From Monoplex corrugatus (taxonomy: Eukaryota > Mollusca > Gastropoda > Littorinimorpha > Ranellidae), in assembly GCA_030674185.1 (NCBI GenBank), contig CM060308.1:36716050-36780049 (forward strand): a stretch of 64,000 bases of DNA. The letters run 5' to 3'. Below, in pieces: positions 37,340 through 48,721 of the stretch (the first letter of the stretch is position 1; each line of letters opens with the position of its first letter). The notes beneath the pieces are model-generated. The model made no database searches, was not told the origin of the DNA, and worked only from the letters and a program-made list of their open reading frames with translations. The translations under genes and the position numbers were made by a program.

Positions 37340-37620
37340 GAGAAAGAAACTCTAGGGAGAGCTAGACAACAGAAGGTCTTCAGAGAAGTTACCCCCTTTA
37401 GACAAGTGTTTCGGCCCTGAATTCCTTACACTCTCGGGGGGCCGGGCCACATCCAGGTCATGACTCCTGGATGCCCTTCTGCTGACATTGTCTATTTTTT
37501 TTTTTTTTTTCACGCCGGGGAGCGAACCTGGGCGATTCTGCGCTTCAGAACTGCGGTACGCGGTTTTACCAATGTGCTGACGGGGCACACATCATCTGTA
37601 GGGAATTTAATCCTTATGAA
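37340..37620 (-). mobile_element. 3' UTR module of the nuclease-type retroelement: tRNA-like head plus hairpin, copy 1
   Basis: Read on the minus strand from the stop at 37,623: about 35 bases, then GTCAGCACATTGGTAAAAC (A-box-like) and CCCAGGTTCGCTCCCC (B-box-like), an A-run, then GGGCATCCAGGAGTCATGAC with CTGGATG closing a hairpin, and a tail to about 37,340. The same order follows the ORF end at 50.6 kb. Confidence 0.65.
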
Positions 37621-37622
37621 GT

Positions 37623-38869
37623 TCACTTTTGGTTCCTTCTTGCCCAGATCCAGCTTGAGCTCCTTTCTGCTGCCTCTGCCATCGCTTTAAGGGCTCTAGT
37701 CCTCTTCTTCCCAGAAATGGCGAGTTGTTTCATGAGATCATAAGCGGAGGTGCCCACAAACCCTCTTGCCCTGACCTCTATGGCGAAGATTTTGACCCGC
37801 AGCCCTGCTTTCTTCAGGGTGCTGGCAAGACCGGCGTATTTTTCGGTCTTGTAGATATGTGCTTCTTCCATTCTGCTTTCGTATGGCACAGTGAGTTCTA
37901 TCAGAATCACTTGTTTCGAGGAGTCAGAGTGGAGAGCGATGTCTGGTCTCATGCCTGTCTTGCTGATGACATCTGGGTAATTTCTCCACTCTGGGAGGTC
38001 TGCTGTACACTCCCAGTCGACTGCTCCATCCAGAAGACCCTTTGGCAATGTGCTGGTTGTCATAGCACTTTCGGGCCAGACCTGCTTCCCTCCTGCTTTG
38101 TAGAACGCTGTCATAGCAATTGGTGCGTTTGGGGTCATGGTTTTTTCGCTAACCGCGTCTGTGATCACTTTCAGAACTTGGTTGTGCCTCCATGTATACC
38201 TTCCTTGGGCTAGCCTACTTTGCAAGAGCTTAGGACATGTTCCACTGTTTGTTTCTTCTGACAGAGCGGACATGCTGGGTCGTCTGATTTCCCCCATTTC
38301 ACTAAGTTTGCATTCGAGGGGAGCAGGTCATATACAGATCTGAGGAGGAAGCTTATCCTTAGAGGAGCCATGTGCCACATATCGTTCCAGCTGAGACTTC
38401 TTTGGAGTGCACTGTCCCATGTTGTCCATTGCCCCTGTTGACCTTGCTGGACTGCCTTCTGCACTCTTTTGACATCTTCTTCTTCCTTCAACTCCTGTAT
38501 GATCATGTCTCTTTTTTCTTCCCTTTGGCTTTGGACCACCACTGCATTTTTGTTGCTCCCAGTCCCTGGCTGTTGGTTTGCGTGTGTCCGATTATTTCTT
38601 TGATGCTGAGGTTTCTCTTGGCATTGTTTACAGCCTCTTGGACTTTCCACTTTCTGCCAGTTCTCAGCTTTGGATGAACTGATCTCACGATATTGTCTTC
38701 CGATTCCTCCAGCATGCTCAACAGTCTTGCTTTTCCAACTTTGTATATTATATAGCTGATAGGGGGTGGGGGTGGAATATGTTTTGGGGTTTTGTTGTTG
38801 TTTTCGGTGTTTTATTTGGGTGGTGGTTTTGTTTTTGATACTGATAGAGGGGATAAGGCCGCATTTCAT
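37623..38869 (-). pseudogene. Retroelement ORF C-terminus: zinc finger and restriction-like (PD-(D/E)XK-type) nuclease domain
   Basis: Two overlapping minus-strand frames joined by one shift near 38,215. The first gives TGRKWKVQEAV, WNDMWHMAPLRISFLLRSVYD, LVKWGKSDDPACPLCQKKQ and VEHVLSSCKV, a CxxC...H...C finger. The second gives LAQGRYTWRHNQVLKVI, then DWECTADLPEW, GMRPDIALHSDSSKQVILIE with LTVPYE, and RGFVGTSAYDLMKQL to the stop. RPD...(x)...ELTVPxE is the nuclease-like core found at the C-terminus of R2/NeSL/Hero-style or related non-LTR proteins; the exact clade is uncertain. No RT lies upstream in the window. Confidence 0.7.
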
Positions 38870-38984
38870 TTAGCCTACAATTAAGCAAAGAAAATGATGC
38901 CCGATTCAGAAGGGAGAAAAACAGCCATCTGCCACACCACTCTGCCTTTAGTGATTGCCCCCATGCAACTTATTTCCATTAAAT

Positions 38985-39375
38985 TAAAGCTTATGGGATG
39001 GATAAGCTATCAGTTGAAACATTTTTTTCCTTTCCACAAGCTAGTATAACAAGGAATGCTGAAGGTAAAATATTTGTTAAACACAGAAATACTAACACAA
39101 GAGCATTTTGTTTTTCTAACAGAATTGTTAAATTGTGGAATAAAATTCCTTTTGAAATTAAATTTACTAACAGCATTAACAAATTCAAAAATTTCCTGGA
39201 CGATGACGCAGAATTCAAAATTTTATTTAAAAAAATAGACTGAAGCAGATTTGCTCAAGTATGAATATTAAGGCATGCGTTTCAGACCCCGAAGAAGAAA
39301 GCGTAAAACAAAAAAGATAGGGCGTTAAAAGGCCAGAAGGCCTAGGCTACGAGCCAGCCCTCAGCTACTACTACT
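38985..39375 (+). mobile_element. LINE RT C-terminal tail with (CTA)n 3' end
   Basis: A short ORF (38,998-39,243) reads FVKHRNTNTRAFCFSNRIVK, LWNKIPFEIKFTNSINKFKN and FLDDDAEF. The WNxLPxxI...S(V/I)NxFKxxLD tail is typical of LINE RT C-termini. About 120 bases of 3' UTR end in CTACTACTACTACTACTGC. Confidence 0.65.
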
Positions 39376-39754
39376 ACTACTGCTTATTCAATTGAGGTGA
39401 CAGTGATGGTCACTGTGGACTTCCAGGGATGGGACAGAAGTAACCTGGATTTAGCAGTATATCAGGGAAACAGAAATAACTGTCAGTATATGGGAAGTAC
39501 CACTGAAGTGAGAAAAACAAAGGACAACTCTGCCCTCTGCCATTCATCCCCCCCTCCCCCCCAACCCTGCATGCCCATCCAGATGATAACAGTGAAGCAA
39601 ATGGCAATCCCATCCTAAAATCATATATATATATCTTTGTAGTTAATTCATTGTGGTTTAAAATTCTGTTACCAATTGCCTAGAAACCCAGATACAGATT
39701 TATATTGCCTGCAGTATTCATTTTGGTATAACATTCTGTTGCCGTTTGTTTTAG

Positions 39755-40028
39755 GAACCAGACTACAACTTGTACAAGTACTTTAAGTTGGATGCAAGTG
39801 GAGTGTGTGAACCATGGCAGACAAAAACAAGGACCTGGATCCAGCATGGAAAGAAGGACCAGTGATATCAGAGAAAGTGAATGAACAGGAGCGATTTGTT
39901 GTGAATGTTATAAATCTTCTTGACATGGGGGCAACCATACCCTTCATTGCACGTTACCGCAAGGAACAGACCGGTGATATGTCAGTCAACAAATTGCGGG
40001 AAGTCTCTTCACATCTTGTTGACTTGAG
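39755..40028 (+). CDS. SRBD1: SRBD1 exon with start codon (Tex-N region)
   Basis: SRBD1 is the animal homologue of bacterial Tex: a nuclear-encoded protein with Tex-N, RNase H-like (YqgF), helix-hairpin-helix and S1 RNA-binding domains; its role in animals is poorly defined. The exon probably begins after GTTTTAG|GAACC at 39,755. Coding starts at ATG 39,814 in an ACCATGG context, with an in-frame TGA at 39,808. It encodes MADKNKDLDPAW, EKVNEQERFVVNVINLL, TIPFIARYRKEQTGDM and LREVSSHLVDL, and ends AG|gtaaat in phase 2. TIPFI(A)RYRKE is the Tex-N hallmark. Vertebrate SRBD1 has several hundred extra N-terminal residues; here they are absent or encoded upstream with a lost base. Confidence 0.9.
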
Positions 40029-40489
40029 GTAAATATGCATTGTGCAGAGTTTAGACTATGTTTTTAAGAAGCTGTTTTTAAGAAGCTAAATGGTTTAGCT
40101 GGTTCGAGTATGGTTTTATGTGTGTGTGTATGCTTGTCAGTATGTGTGTTTTCACTGAATTGTATGCACACAGAAAAAGACATTTTCCTTGCCTTGTTTA
40201 ACGAGGGTCTTTTAACATGGTCTTTTAAGACCATATGTATCATATGTATTAACTATTATGTACACTTTTTATCAATAGCTTCCTACATTCCCCTATTATA
40301 ATGAGTTTACAGCAGACCTAGAATCCAGGCTGTTTCATTGTTTCCTTCTGCTTTTCTTTTTGACCACAGAGAGCCTAGATTGCATGCCTAAAGTCAAAGA
40401 ATAATTGTAATTATAAGGGACTGTCAAAATTCAGTATTATATATATATACATGAAGTTAATGAACATGAATTATATGCTTGCATGCATG

Positions 40490-40925
<436 letters not shown>

Positions 40926-41064
40926 GATTAACAAGCTTTGTATTACTTACTGCTTTGGTAGTATTCAGCTGCCAGAATTGATTTAGATGGGAGAACAACT
41001 TTGTGAATGGCTGTGTCAGGAAATGACTTTTGTGATTAAATGTATTTTTGTCTCTTGTTACAAG

Positions 41065-41182
41065 GACAGTGAAGTCAAAGATGGTTAGTGTGTACAACTC
41101 AATCACTGGACTGGGGAAGATGAACAAGCAACTGGAATTGACCCTCAGGCATGCTCGAACAATGGAAGAAATAGATATGCTG
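41065..41182 (+). CDS. SRBD1: SRBD1 exon 2
   Basis: Acceptor TTACAAG|GACAGT; AG+G completes Arg. It encodes TVKSKMVSVYNSITGLGKMN, QLELTLRHARTMEEIDML, a Tex-N helical segment. Donor CTG|gtaaga, phase 0. Intact. Confidence 0.93.
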
Positions 41183-41379
41183 GTAAGATTTATATTGTTT
41201 GTTTTCTTTTGGGGGGGAGAGGGGGGAATGTTGTTGTTTGCGTACCACTGCTGAACGCTCAGTAAAACATACCCATATCTGAAGAATTACAGGCTTTGCA
41301 CTGCATCCGTAAGATTGATTTCTAATTATGATGATCCAGAATGGAAGAATGTTACAATATTTTCTTTTTTCCTCTGTCT

Positions 41380-41575
<196 letters not shown>

Positions 41576-42812
41576 TCAGAAAGAATTTGACCAAATGTGG
41601 CACATCGTTTTACGACAGGAGGTTGTTAAACAAACATGGCCAAACTTTTAGGTCAGGGTTACTGATTTGCAAAAAGGAAAAAAAATTGGGTCATCAACGA
41701 TTCCCTGTAATGCATCTTTGTGTATGTATGTATGGAAATTTGAAACTGTAGAGTGTAATGTGAAGTCCAATGAGAGGTGTTTTTTTTTTTTAGTTTATAC
41801 ATGTAAATGGTTTCATTTGTATTAAATGTCAGAAACGAAAAGTGTATGAATGCTTTGAAAAAGGACATTCATAGACATTCATTTATATCTCAGATGACAA
41901 CCTAATTCAGAGACTATGATTATGATGGTGACTGGCTCAAAAGCTGTCTTGTCAAATTCCTTCGGCTGACGCTGTGTTGGTGTCAGGTGGATGTAGTGGC
42001 CGCAAGGTGACCGACATTTTACTAAATTTTTTATGGTAAAGTAATTGATGAAAGGGAAGCAGCTTTGGTATACTTGTGAAGCTGAATCTTTTGCTGTCTG
42101 TTCTTTTAAACCCCTCCTTGCTCACTTGTAATTGTACTTTTTTTGGTACTTTTTTATGGGAAGGCATAGGTAATTCAAATCAATTCTGACATTTTCACCA
42201 TAGCTTGTGCTCCAAAGCAGCCTCATGGTTTGGCCCAAAATGTCTCTTTACATGAAGTATTGAAAGAGTGATTGAAGATGGGTCAGGTGAGGAGTTCAAA
42301 TTATGTTCTGAACTGGCTGAGTCAGATATGGAAGGTTAAAGTAATGAAGGGAAGTTGTTTTTTTATATCAAATGACTCTGAGACAGACAAGAATGAAAAT
42401 AACAATGACTTTGACAGTGGGAGTGATTCCAATATGAGTGTTGTGGGGAATGACAGTGCATAGCTGCTGTAGATGTGAAAAAAAAACATCACTTTTGTTT
42501 AGTTTTGTTCGAAAAATCACTTTGTTTAGCTTTGTATTGATAGAATTGGTGTATATCAAGCTCACCTCAGCAGAAACAGAATTCTCTGGAAAGCAAATTT
42601 CTTACATATTTCAAATCCATTGTAAATGAATTTAGTATTTAGCGCAAGATTATTGTAATTTTGTAATTTTTTGTTTGTTTGTTTAAACTAGCTCAAACTG
42701 AAGTTTTGCAAAATTGTATCTGTGGATATTTTTTATAAAACACCAAAATCAGTGCCTCTAAGCATGTCATGCAGAAAACTGCATTTCCAATGTGTTCTTT
42801 TCTCCTCTCCAG
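41576..42812. other. SRBD1 intron 2 remainder
   Basis: No clear repeat match. A decayed acidic stretch near 42,260-42,440 (GEEFKLCSELAESDMEG in one frame) may be a relic of a transposase N-terminus, but support is weak. Confidence 0.35.
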
Positions 42813-42948
42813 TATGCGCCATTCAAACCAGGACATAAAGGAAGCTTGGCAGAGAGAGCAAGGGCAGCTGGACTTGAGCCTGCAGCACTGGATATTCTAA
42901 ATGGGAAGCTCGTCAACTTTGGAGATTTCATCAAACCTGGAGAAAAAG
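42813..42948 (+). CDS. SRBD1: SRBD1 exon 3
   Basis: Acceptor CTCTCCAG|TATGCG. It encodes YAPFKPGHKGSLAERARAAG, LEPAALDIL, LVNFGDFIKPGEK. YAPFKP(x)KxxxAxxAxxxGLEPLA is the best-known Tex signature. Donor AAAAAG|gtatct, phase 1. Confidence 0.95.
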
Positions 42949-43412
42949 GTATCTAATGATGATAATATTTATAATCATCCGTGTATATCGCTGTTCTCCA
43001 AACTATAGTGTACATTTAACATTTTACAAGACACAGAGTGTAATATGTACAGAAGCATTGATATATGACTCATACACAGACAGATCGGAACACACATGAA
43101 TTAAAATGAACAAATGACAGTGTACAACCATACATATATACATAATAAGTATACCAACAGTACACAACCATATAAATATACATAACCTATGGTCATAAAC
43201 ACACACGCAAATGACTGCTTGATGCTATACAATTGGTAGTTTGAAATAGAAGCACATATTGGTGGATAAGCAACCTTGATAGCAACAATGGAAGGCCTGG
43301 GTGAACAGGTAAGTCTTAAGTGCAGACAGGTGGACATGTCCATTTTGATCATTTGGCTGTCATCTCCAAACAGGTGACACGAAACTGAAAACAAATTCAC
43401 CAGCTGATTTAA

Positions 43413-44093
43413 CCCTACCAGACCGAGTTCCCGCTATTGCGGGAATGACGAAAATGACTATATATCGAGTTCCCGCTATAGCGGGAATAGCACACTCACA
43501 CGATCGTCACTTTATCAAGAGCTAAAAATAGCTACCGAACCGTTGCTAAGCGTCGCGTGAGCGTGTGTTCAGCCTATTGCAACTGTCTGCCTTTGTGTTG
43601 ATGGTATTTTGAGGTGATTTGGGTGCAAAATTGACCATGAAGCGAGCTAGTGATGAACCAAGCACTTCAACAGGTAAACGGGCGAGGCCAACTCGCTTCA
43701 CAGTTCAACAAGTGGTGGACATTTTGCAGATTGGAGAATTTGATCAGGAATACGTTTCCGATTCAAGTGGCGATGATTACGTTGATGAAGCATTGAGTGA
43801 AAGTGATGATTCTGACAATGAAAGAAGTAGGTCGAGACAGAGTGTTGGAAGAAGGGGGCGTGCCCGTACCCCCCAACCAAGTGATAGGGGAGATGCTTGT
43901 GTGATTGAGGGTTGGACTGGCGTTAGATGAAAGATAGGCCTATTTTCTACAATCTCTCCACGTTTCATATAATTCTAACCATTGGTGTGCATGATATGAA
44001 CAGTTTTCTAACGTATATACATTTTTTTCAAAATTTTGCTCAGGAGGCCAGGCAGGGGGCACACTTACGCTCAGGGGCTAAGGTCTGGTAGAG
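43413..44093 (+). mobile_element. TTAA element 1 (piggyBac-like, non-autonomous)
   Basis: TTAA duplications at 43,409-43,412 and 44,094-44,097 flank 12-base termini CCCTACCAGACC and (reversed) CTCTACCAGACC, 11/12 identical. Inside the left end are two copies of an 18-base palindrome, TTCCCGCTATTGCGGGAA (43,428-43,445) and TTCCCGCTATAGCGGGAA (43,470-43,487). Size 681 bp. It contains the start of a transposase ORF only. Confidence 0.85.
43637..43930 (+). pseudogene. piggyBac-like transposase N-terminus, truncated
   Basis: 97 codons from MKRASDEPSTSTGKRARPTR, through VQQVVDILQIGEF and the acidic SDSSGDDYVDEALSESDDSD to RGRARTPQPSDRG, then stop. A basic patch followed by a Ser/Asp/Glu-rich tract is typical of piggyBac (PGBD) N-termini. 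The catalytic DDD core is absent, so the element would need a transposase from elsewhere. Confidence 0.6.
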
Positions 44094-44889
44094 TTAAGGT
44101 CACAGTTTGGCGCTATCCAGAGCTTTTGATTCAAGGATCACATTATGCTTGATATGTGAAATGGGCAGAGGTGATCTGAAAGGTATGATGGAAAAGATCC
44201 ATCGTAATGATGATAAGTAAATCATGATTTTATGTTGGCAGCAGGTAATGTTGTTACATAATAATGCCTTCTTATCTTCATTGTAAGACATATTGCATTT
44301 ATTCTGAATCTTTTACAGTTAAGAAATTTCTCCTGCTGGTAAACCAGCTATCGCAGATTTACAGTAGTCTAACTGCGATGTTATTGGTGCAGAGACAAGT
44401 CATTGGCTTGCTGTTTTGGACAGATATGGTCAATGTAAATGATTCTGTTGAGCTATAAATAAGAACTACAACAGATGTAACTTGTGTTCTTGCATAGACA
44501 GATTTTGGTCGGTCTTGAGGCCTTGGTATTTCACAGTGGTTTGGAACGAAATGTGAGTATCACCAGTATTTGCACACTCACTGCCAGCCAGTACAAATTG
44601 AGAAGTAATGCCAACACACATCACTTATGTTTTGTCTGTGTTCAACTTTAGTTTATTGCTGTTCGTCCAGAACAGTACATATATCTATAAAACAGCTTAT
44701 GAATGATATATTAGATTTATTTATCAAGATTTTGCGCTATATAATATTGTATTATTATTATAATTTATAAATTCATATCCAGCATCTAAAAACATGTTTG
44801 TAAATAGACATTAAACGAACCCATCTTTATGAAATGCTTGACTACACACACTTGCTCAAACATACATACACACTCACTTGTACGCTGTG

Positions 44890-44910
44890 CATTCTCTCTC
44901 TCTCTCTCTC

Positions 44911-45000
<90 letters not shown>

Positions 45001-45055
45001 ATTCACTCATTCACTCACTCACTCACTCACTCACTCACTCACTCACAGCTAGGCT
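44890..45055. repeat. (TC)n and (ACTC)n microsatellite
   Basis: CT repeat to about 44,995, then CACT/CATT tetramers. Confidence 0.95.
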
Positions 45056-45514
45056 GTAAGCAATATGAACAATTGAACTCACTCATTACTTAAAATGGCT
45101 ACTGCTGATTTACAACCGGTAATCTGTACAATAAAACATCATACTTTAAAATTTCGGTTAGTTTCAATGGCACTACACCATGTGCACTAAATCCCAAAGG
45201 CTATTTGATGGATGTTGGCTCTGTCCTGTTTTGATGTCATTTTTCTGTTGCCACCAGCACAAAGCTGTCATGCAGGCTGAAGGACTGAAGGAGTCTGCTG
45301 GATAACTGTCGGCAGAATTAAATGGAACACATATGGAAATGTCTGAGCGCGATGAATCCATGCAGTGATATATGCGCTTAATCTTTTCCAGGTTTTCTTT
45401 TTTCCAAGGTAATCAAAGTATAAGATATGTGTGTTTTGTTTGAGTTGGTCAGAGCCCTGATATGGTGCCAGTCAGTCGCAGAGTTTTGAACATTTAGCTG
45501 ACTGTAAATACAAG

Positions 45515-45935
45515 AAGACAAGACAAGCGCAAATTTTCGGCCAACCGGCCTTTGTCAAGCGCGAATGCACATTCACAAACAGACACCAAACAACGGATAA
45601 TAACAAAAAGACTAAAACTTCCCTGCCGCTTCGTCCAGTGAATAAAAAGGGACCAAATGGAATGCCAATGTGCCTATGAGCAGTGGCATTCCATTTGGTC
45701 ACATTAGGCACATTGGCATTCCGTTTGGTCCCTTTTTATCCACTGGACAAGGCGGCAGGAAAGTTTTAGTCTTTTTGTCATTATCCGTTGTTTGGTGTCT
45801 GTTTGTGATCATGCATTCGCGCTTGACAAAGGCCAGTTGGCCGAAAATTTGCGCTTGTCTTGTCTTGTTTTATTGAATACGCGTTCTTTTTGGTTTACTT
45901 GTTCTTCTGGTTCTGTTTGCTTGGATGCGGGCAGT
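45515..45935. mobile_element. Large palindrome with Penelope-like ends
   Basis: Arms of 161 bases (45,515-45,675 and 45,706-45,866) are inverted with roughly 5% mismatch around a 30-base loop (45,676-45,705) that contains a further partial copy. Each arm's outer end carries GACAAAGGCCAGTTGGCC-GAAAATTTGCGC, a hammerhead-like stem-GAAA motif. To the right the element continues (GGTTTACTTGTTCTTCTGGT to about 45,935) in sequence shared with the 25.64-kb palindrome. Inverted arrangements of Penelope-like elements are known; the assignment is inference. Confidence 0.7.
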
Positions 45936-46048
45936 CGCACATATTTTGGATCCAGCTGACTGTAGTTGACAACGTTATGTAATGATCCAAATTGATGAGC
46001 TGTGTTAGCATGAAGAAAAGTAATAATTTACTTGTGATGTTTGTCCAG

Positions 46049-46145
46049 GTGTGTCCAACAGAAGTGAGGTAGAAACGGGTATACAGCACATCCTTGCAGA
46101 CATCATTGCCAAAGACAAAGAGGTCATGGAGGAAATCAGGAGGAT
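46049..46145 (+). CDS. SRBD1: SRBD1 exon 4
   Basis: Acceptor TTGTCCAG|GTGTGT, completing Gly. It encodes VSNRSEVETGIQHILADIIA and KDKEVMEEIRR. The G(V/I)QHILADxIAKD motif is diagnostic of Tex/SRBD1. Donor AGGAT|gttagt, phase 2. Confidence 0.93.
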
Positions 46146-46246
46146 GTTAGTGACAAAGCTTTTTCAGAAACTATTTTTATCAGATTCTGTAAATGTCTAT
46201 ACTAAGTATGTAATTGTTAAATGAGGTGTGTGTAGTGTGCATGGGT

Positions 46247-46249
<3 letters not shown>

Positions 46250-46295
<46 letters not shown>
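46250..46295. repeat. (TG)n microsatellite
   Basis: Pure TG tract in SRBD1 intron 4. Confidence 0.9.
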
Positions 46296-46300
<5 letters not shown>

Positions 46301-46669
46301 GGTATAATTTTATTACAGAGGGGGAAGATACTTGGGTGAGAATGTAAGTGCATGTTATGTGAGTGTGAATGGTGTGAACATGATGGTCACCAGACAAAGG
46401 TCTTCGTTCTTTAAGCTTGGCAATAAAATGTCTTGCATACATGTGTTTGGGTATACACTTGTGTTTTGCCATTGTGTTGAAGACATTTTTTCATAAGTCT
46501 TTCACTCCTGACCTGGCTATAGCTGCATTTTAAGGATCATCGAATCTCTTCTTGTCAAAATTGAACATATGATAATTTGTGTTATTCATTCATTTTCCTT
46601 CAGTACAAGGTACAAATTTTTGTATGAAAACCGTGCCGCCTCATAGTAGAAAGTGACTAACATCACAAG

Positions 46670-47230
46670 AAGGTGACAGGCAGTTTGTTGGAAGTAAACA
46701 CTGTTCCCCAAGTAAACCTGACCTTTCACATAGTCTTCCAAGAAGATTGCAGTAATCCACACATGAATGCTTTCAAGATGTTGGGTTCTGTATCAACATC
46801 AGCACAAAAAAGAAAGGCACTGACTTTGGAAGAGTGTGTGAAGGTAATCGCGTGAAATTCACATAGTGAAAGTGCTGTTTCCATTGCTACATTGCTATAA
46901 GTTCGAAAAACCCAGATTCAGTCTGTAACCAAAGACATAGCCACATCTTGACAATATGGAAAAGCCGTGAGAATGGAGACAGGAAATCATCAAAAGTTTG
47001 AAAAAGTTCCTACACAGACATTGAAGAAGCTTGGCATTGGTTCTGTGAAGCACAAAGAAGAAATATCCCCATGACAGGAAAACTCATTTTCCAAGGAAAA
47101 GCGTTATGTTTGTCTGTAACTGTTGGGTAAAATGACGTTTTGGCTTCTGATGGTTGGCATGAATAATTATTGAAATGAAGAAATGTTCACCATTAAAAAG
47201 CATACATCAAAATCAAACCCAAGAAAACAT
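46670..47230 (+). pseudogene. pogo/Tigger transposase N-terminal relic
   Basis: KRKALTLEECVKVIA (CENP-B-type HTH start), then out-of-frame pieces resembling TQIQ...KD..SILTIWE, ALWHWFCEARRRNIPMTGKL and GKALCLS. This order matches the two CENP-B-like DNA-binding domains of pogo/Tigger transposases. The DDE part is not seen. Confidence 0.6.
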
Positions 47231-47359
47231 GAGCAGCACTTTTTCAGTTCTTTGGTAAACAGTAATCTGTAGAAAAGTTATATATATATACAGGTATACA
47301 GTTTTGATTACATCTGTCCACATGTCCTGGAGTATGTGTGTGTTTATCCATGAGTTTGT

Positions 47360-47368
47360 GTGTGTGTG

Positions 47369-47400
<32 letters not shown>
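47360..47400. repeat. (GT)n microsatellite
   Basis: GT tract upstream of SRBD1 exon 5. Confidence 0.9.
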
Positions 47401-47528
47401 ACCTTCACACATTTGAATTCTTGTGATTGTTGGTGGTTTTTTTGCAAAAAATTCTGGGAGGCAAAAGTTTAATGCAATTTGTTGTTGAACTTTAACATTG
47501 ACAATCACGTCATTCTTGTTCTTGACAG

Positions 47529-47748
47529 ATGTGCTACTTCCTATGTCGTCCTAGAGACCAAGAAGTCCAAAGCTGCCAACACAGAAACAAAGAAAACCTC
47601 AACTGCCAATAATACCAAAGTGAAACAGGAGAATGCAAATGAGAAGAAAAAGAAAGGGCCTGCTAAAATCGAGGCACCCAACAACATCTTCAAGTTCGAA
47701 CAGTACTTTGATTTCCAAAGTCTCATCAGAAATCTGAAGCCTCATCAG
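47529..47748 (+). CDS. SRBD1: SRBD1 exon 5
   Basis: Acceptor CTTGACAG|ATGTGC. It encodes CATSYVVLETKKSKAANTET, a Lys/Asn-rich linker (NANEKKKKGPAKIEAPN) and FKFEQYFDFQSLIRNLKPHQ. The linker is longer and more basic than in bacterial Tex; YxDF..x(I)xxxxPHQ then ILAINRGE is the family junction. Donor CAG|gtgaga, phase 0. Confidence 0.92.
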
Positions 47749-48159
47749 GTGAGAATGAGGGGGGACTTGAGGTGGCTGTGATAAATTTGATTGTGTGTGA
47801 AATAGATGCAGCCCTACTTGCTTCATGCTAATCCACCCCCCACCCCCACCCCCACCTCCCTGCCAACATTGCCCACCACCTCGTTCCCCACAAAACAATG
47901 TACAAAACTGGTGAAAAAATACATAGGTACTTCTCACCAGGTTAGGAGAATAAAGATTTCTTTTTTTTTTTTTTCTTTTTTTTTTAAATTTATTTTTAAA
48001 TTCAACACAGAATCCATACAGTTGAAAACTGTTGTTTTCTTGTCCTGTTCTTTTTCATTTGATTGTTGTGCAGAGTGTGATAAATGATGTGTATTATTAG
48101 TAACAATGATTCATACAGCAGACTGTTAAATTGATTTCTGTTGATCATGTACAGTCTGT

Positions 48160-48160
48160 G

Positions 48161-48205
<45 letters not shown>
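48160..48205. repeat. (GT)n microsatellite
   Basis: GT tract in SRBD1 intron 5. Confidence 0.9.
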
Positions 48206-48515
48206 CACATTTGGATTCATGCAAATACTGAATATTACGTTGCAACAGATTTCAGGTGTTAGGTGTATGTCAGTATATGTTGATCCTGTCTTTTGTTGCA
48301 TATGTGTGTGTTTTCTTAGGTTGCTTGTTTGCAAAATAAACTGGAGCATTTGGTCATTATTTATACTACCTTCTTCCTTTACAAAAGTGACAAAGAAACT
48401 AAAAGTAAGATTTTGAGGAATCAGTTTATTTTTCCCCCACCTTATTTGGAAGTTTAAACTCTTTCACTGCAGGAAGCTGGTATGTGAAAGAATAAATGGA
48501 ATTTTCTGTGTTCAG

Positions 48516-48721
48516 ATTTTAGCCATCAACAGAGGGGAAGAACAGAAAGTATTGACGGTGAAGATCAACATGCCAGATGGAGTCAAGGTCAGATTCACTC
48601 AGTTTGTTCATCGCAAGTTTGTACGCCCTTTTTTCCCACAGGGATCCCGATGTGTCATTGAGAAAAGCATAGAGGATAGCTTTGATCGTCTGGTGCAGCC
48701 ACAGATGTGTCGACATATAAG
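48516..48721 (+). CDS. SRBD1: SRBD1 exon 6
   Basis: Acceptor GTGTTCAG|ATTTTA. It encodes ILAINRGEEQKVLTVKINMP, VHRKFVRPFFPQGSRCVIEK and DSFDRLVQPQMCRHIR, the end of the Tex-N/helical region. Donor AAG|gtacag, phase 2. Confidence 0.94.

Larger units (their letters stand above)
42950..44760 (-). mobile_element. L2/CR1-like LINE relic, copy 2, split by a piggyBac-like insertion
   Basis: 3'-tail-like sequence near 42,955 (GATGATAATATTTATAATC), GGGTGAACAGGTAAGTCTTA at about 43,300, then after the insertion TCTTGAGGCCTTGGTATTTC at 44,510 and a tail-like GCGCTATATAATATTG at 44,735. These recall the 24- and 56-kb copies but no ORF survives. Confidence 0.4.

Noticed and set aside
37500..37600. A functional tRNA gene
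   Set aside because: A- and B-box-like motifs are present but the acceptor stem does not pair, and it sits in a retroelement 3' UTR followed by an A-run.
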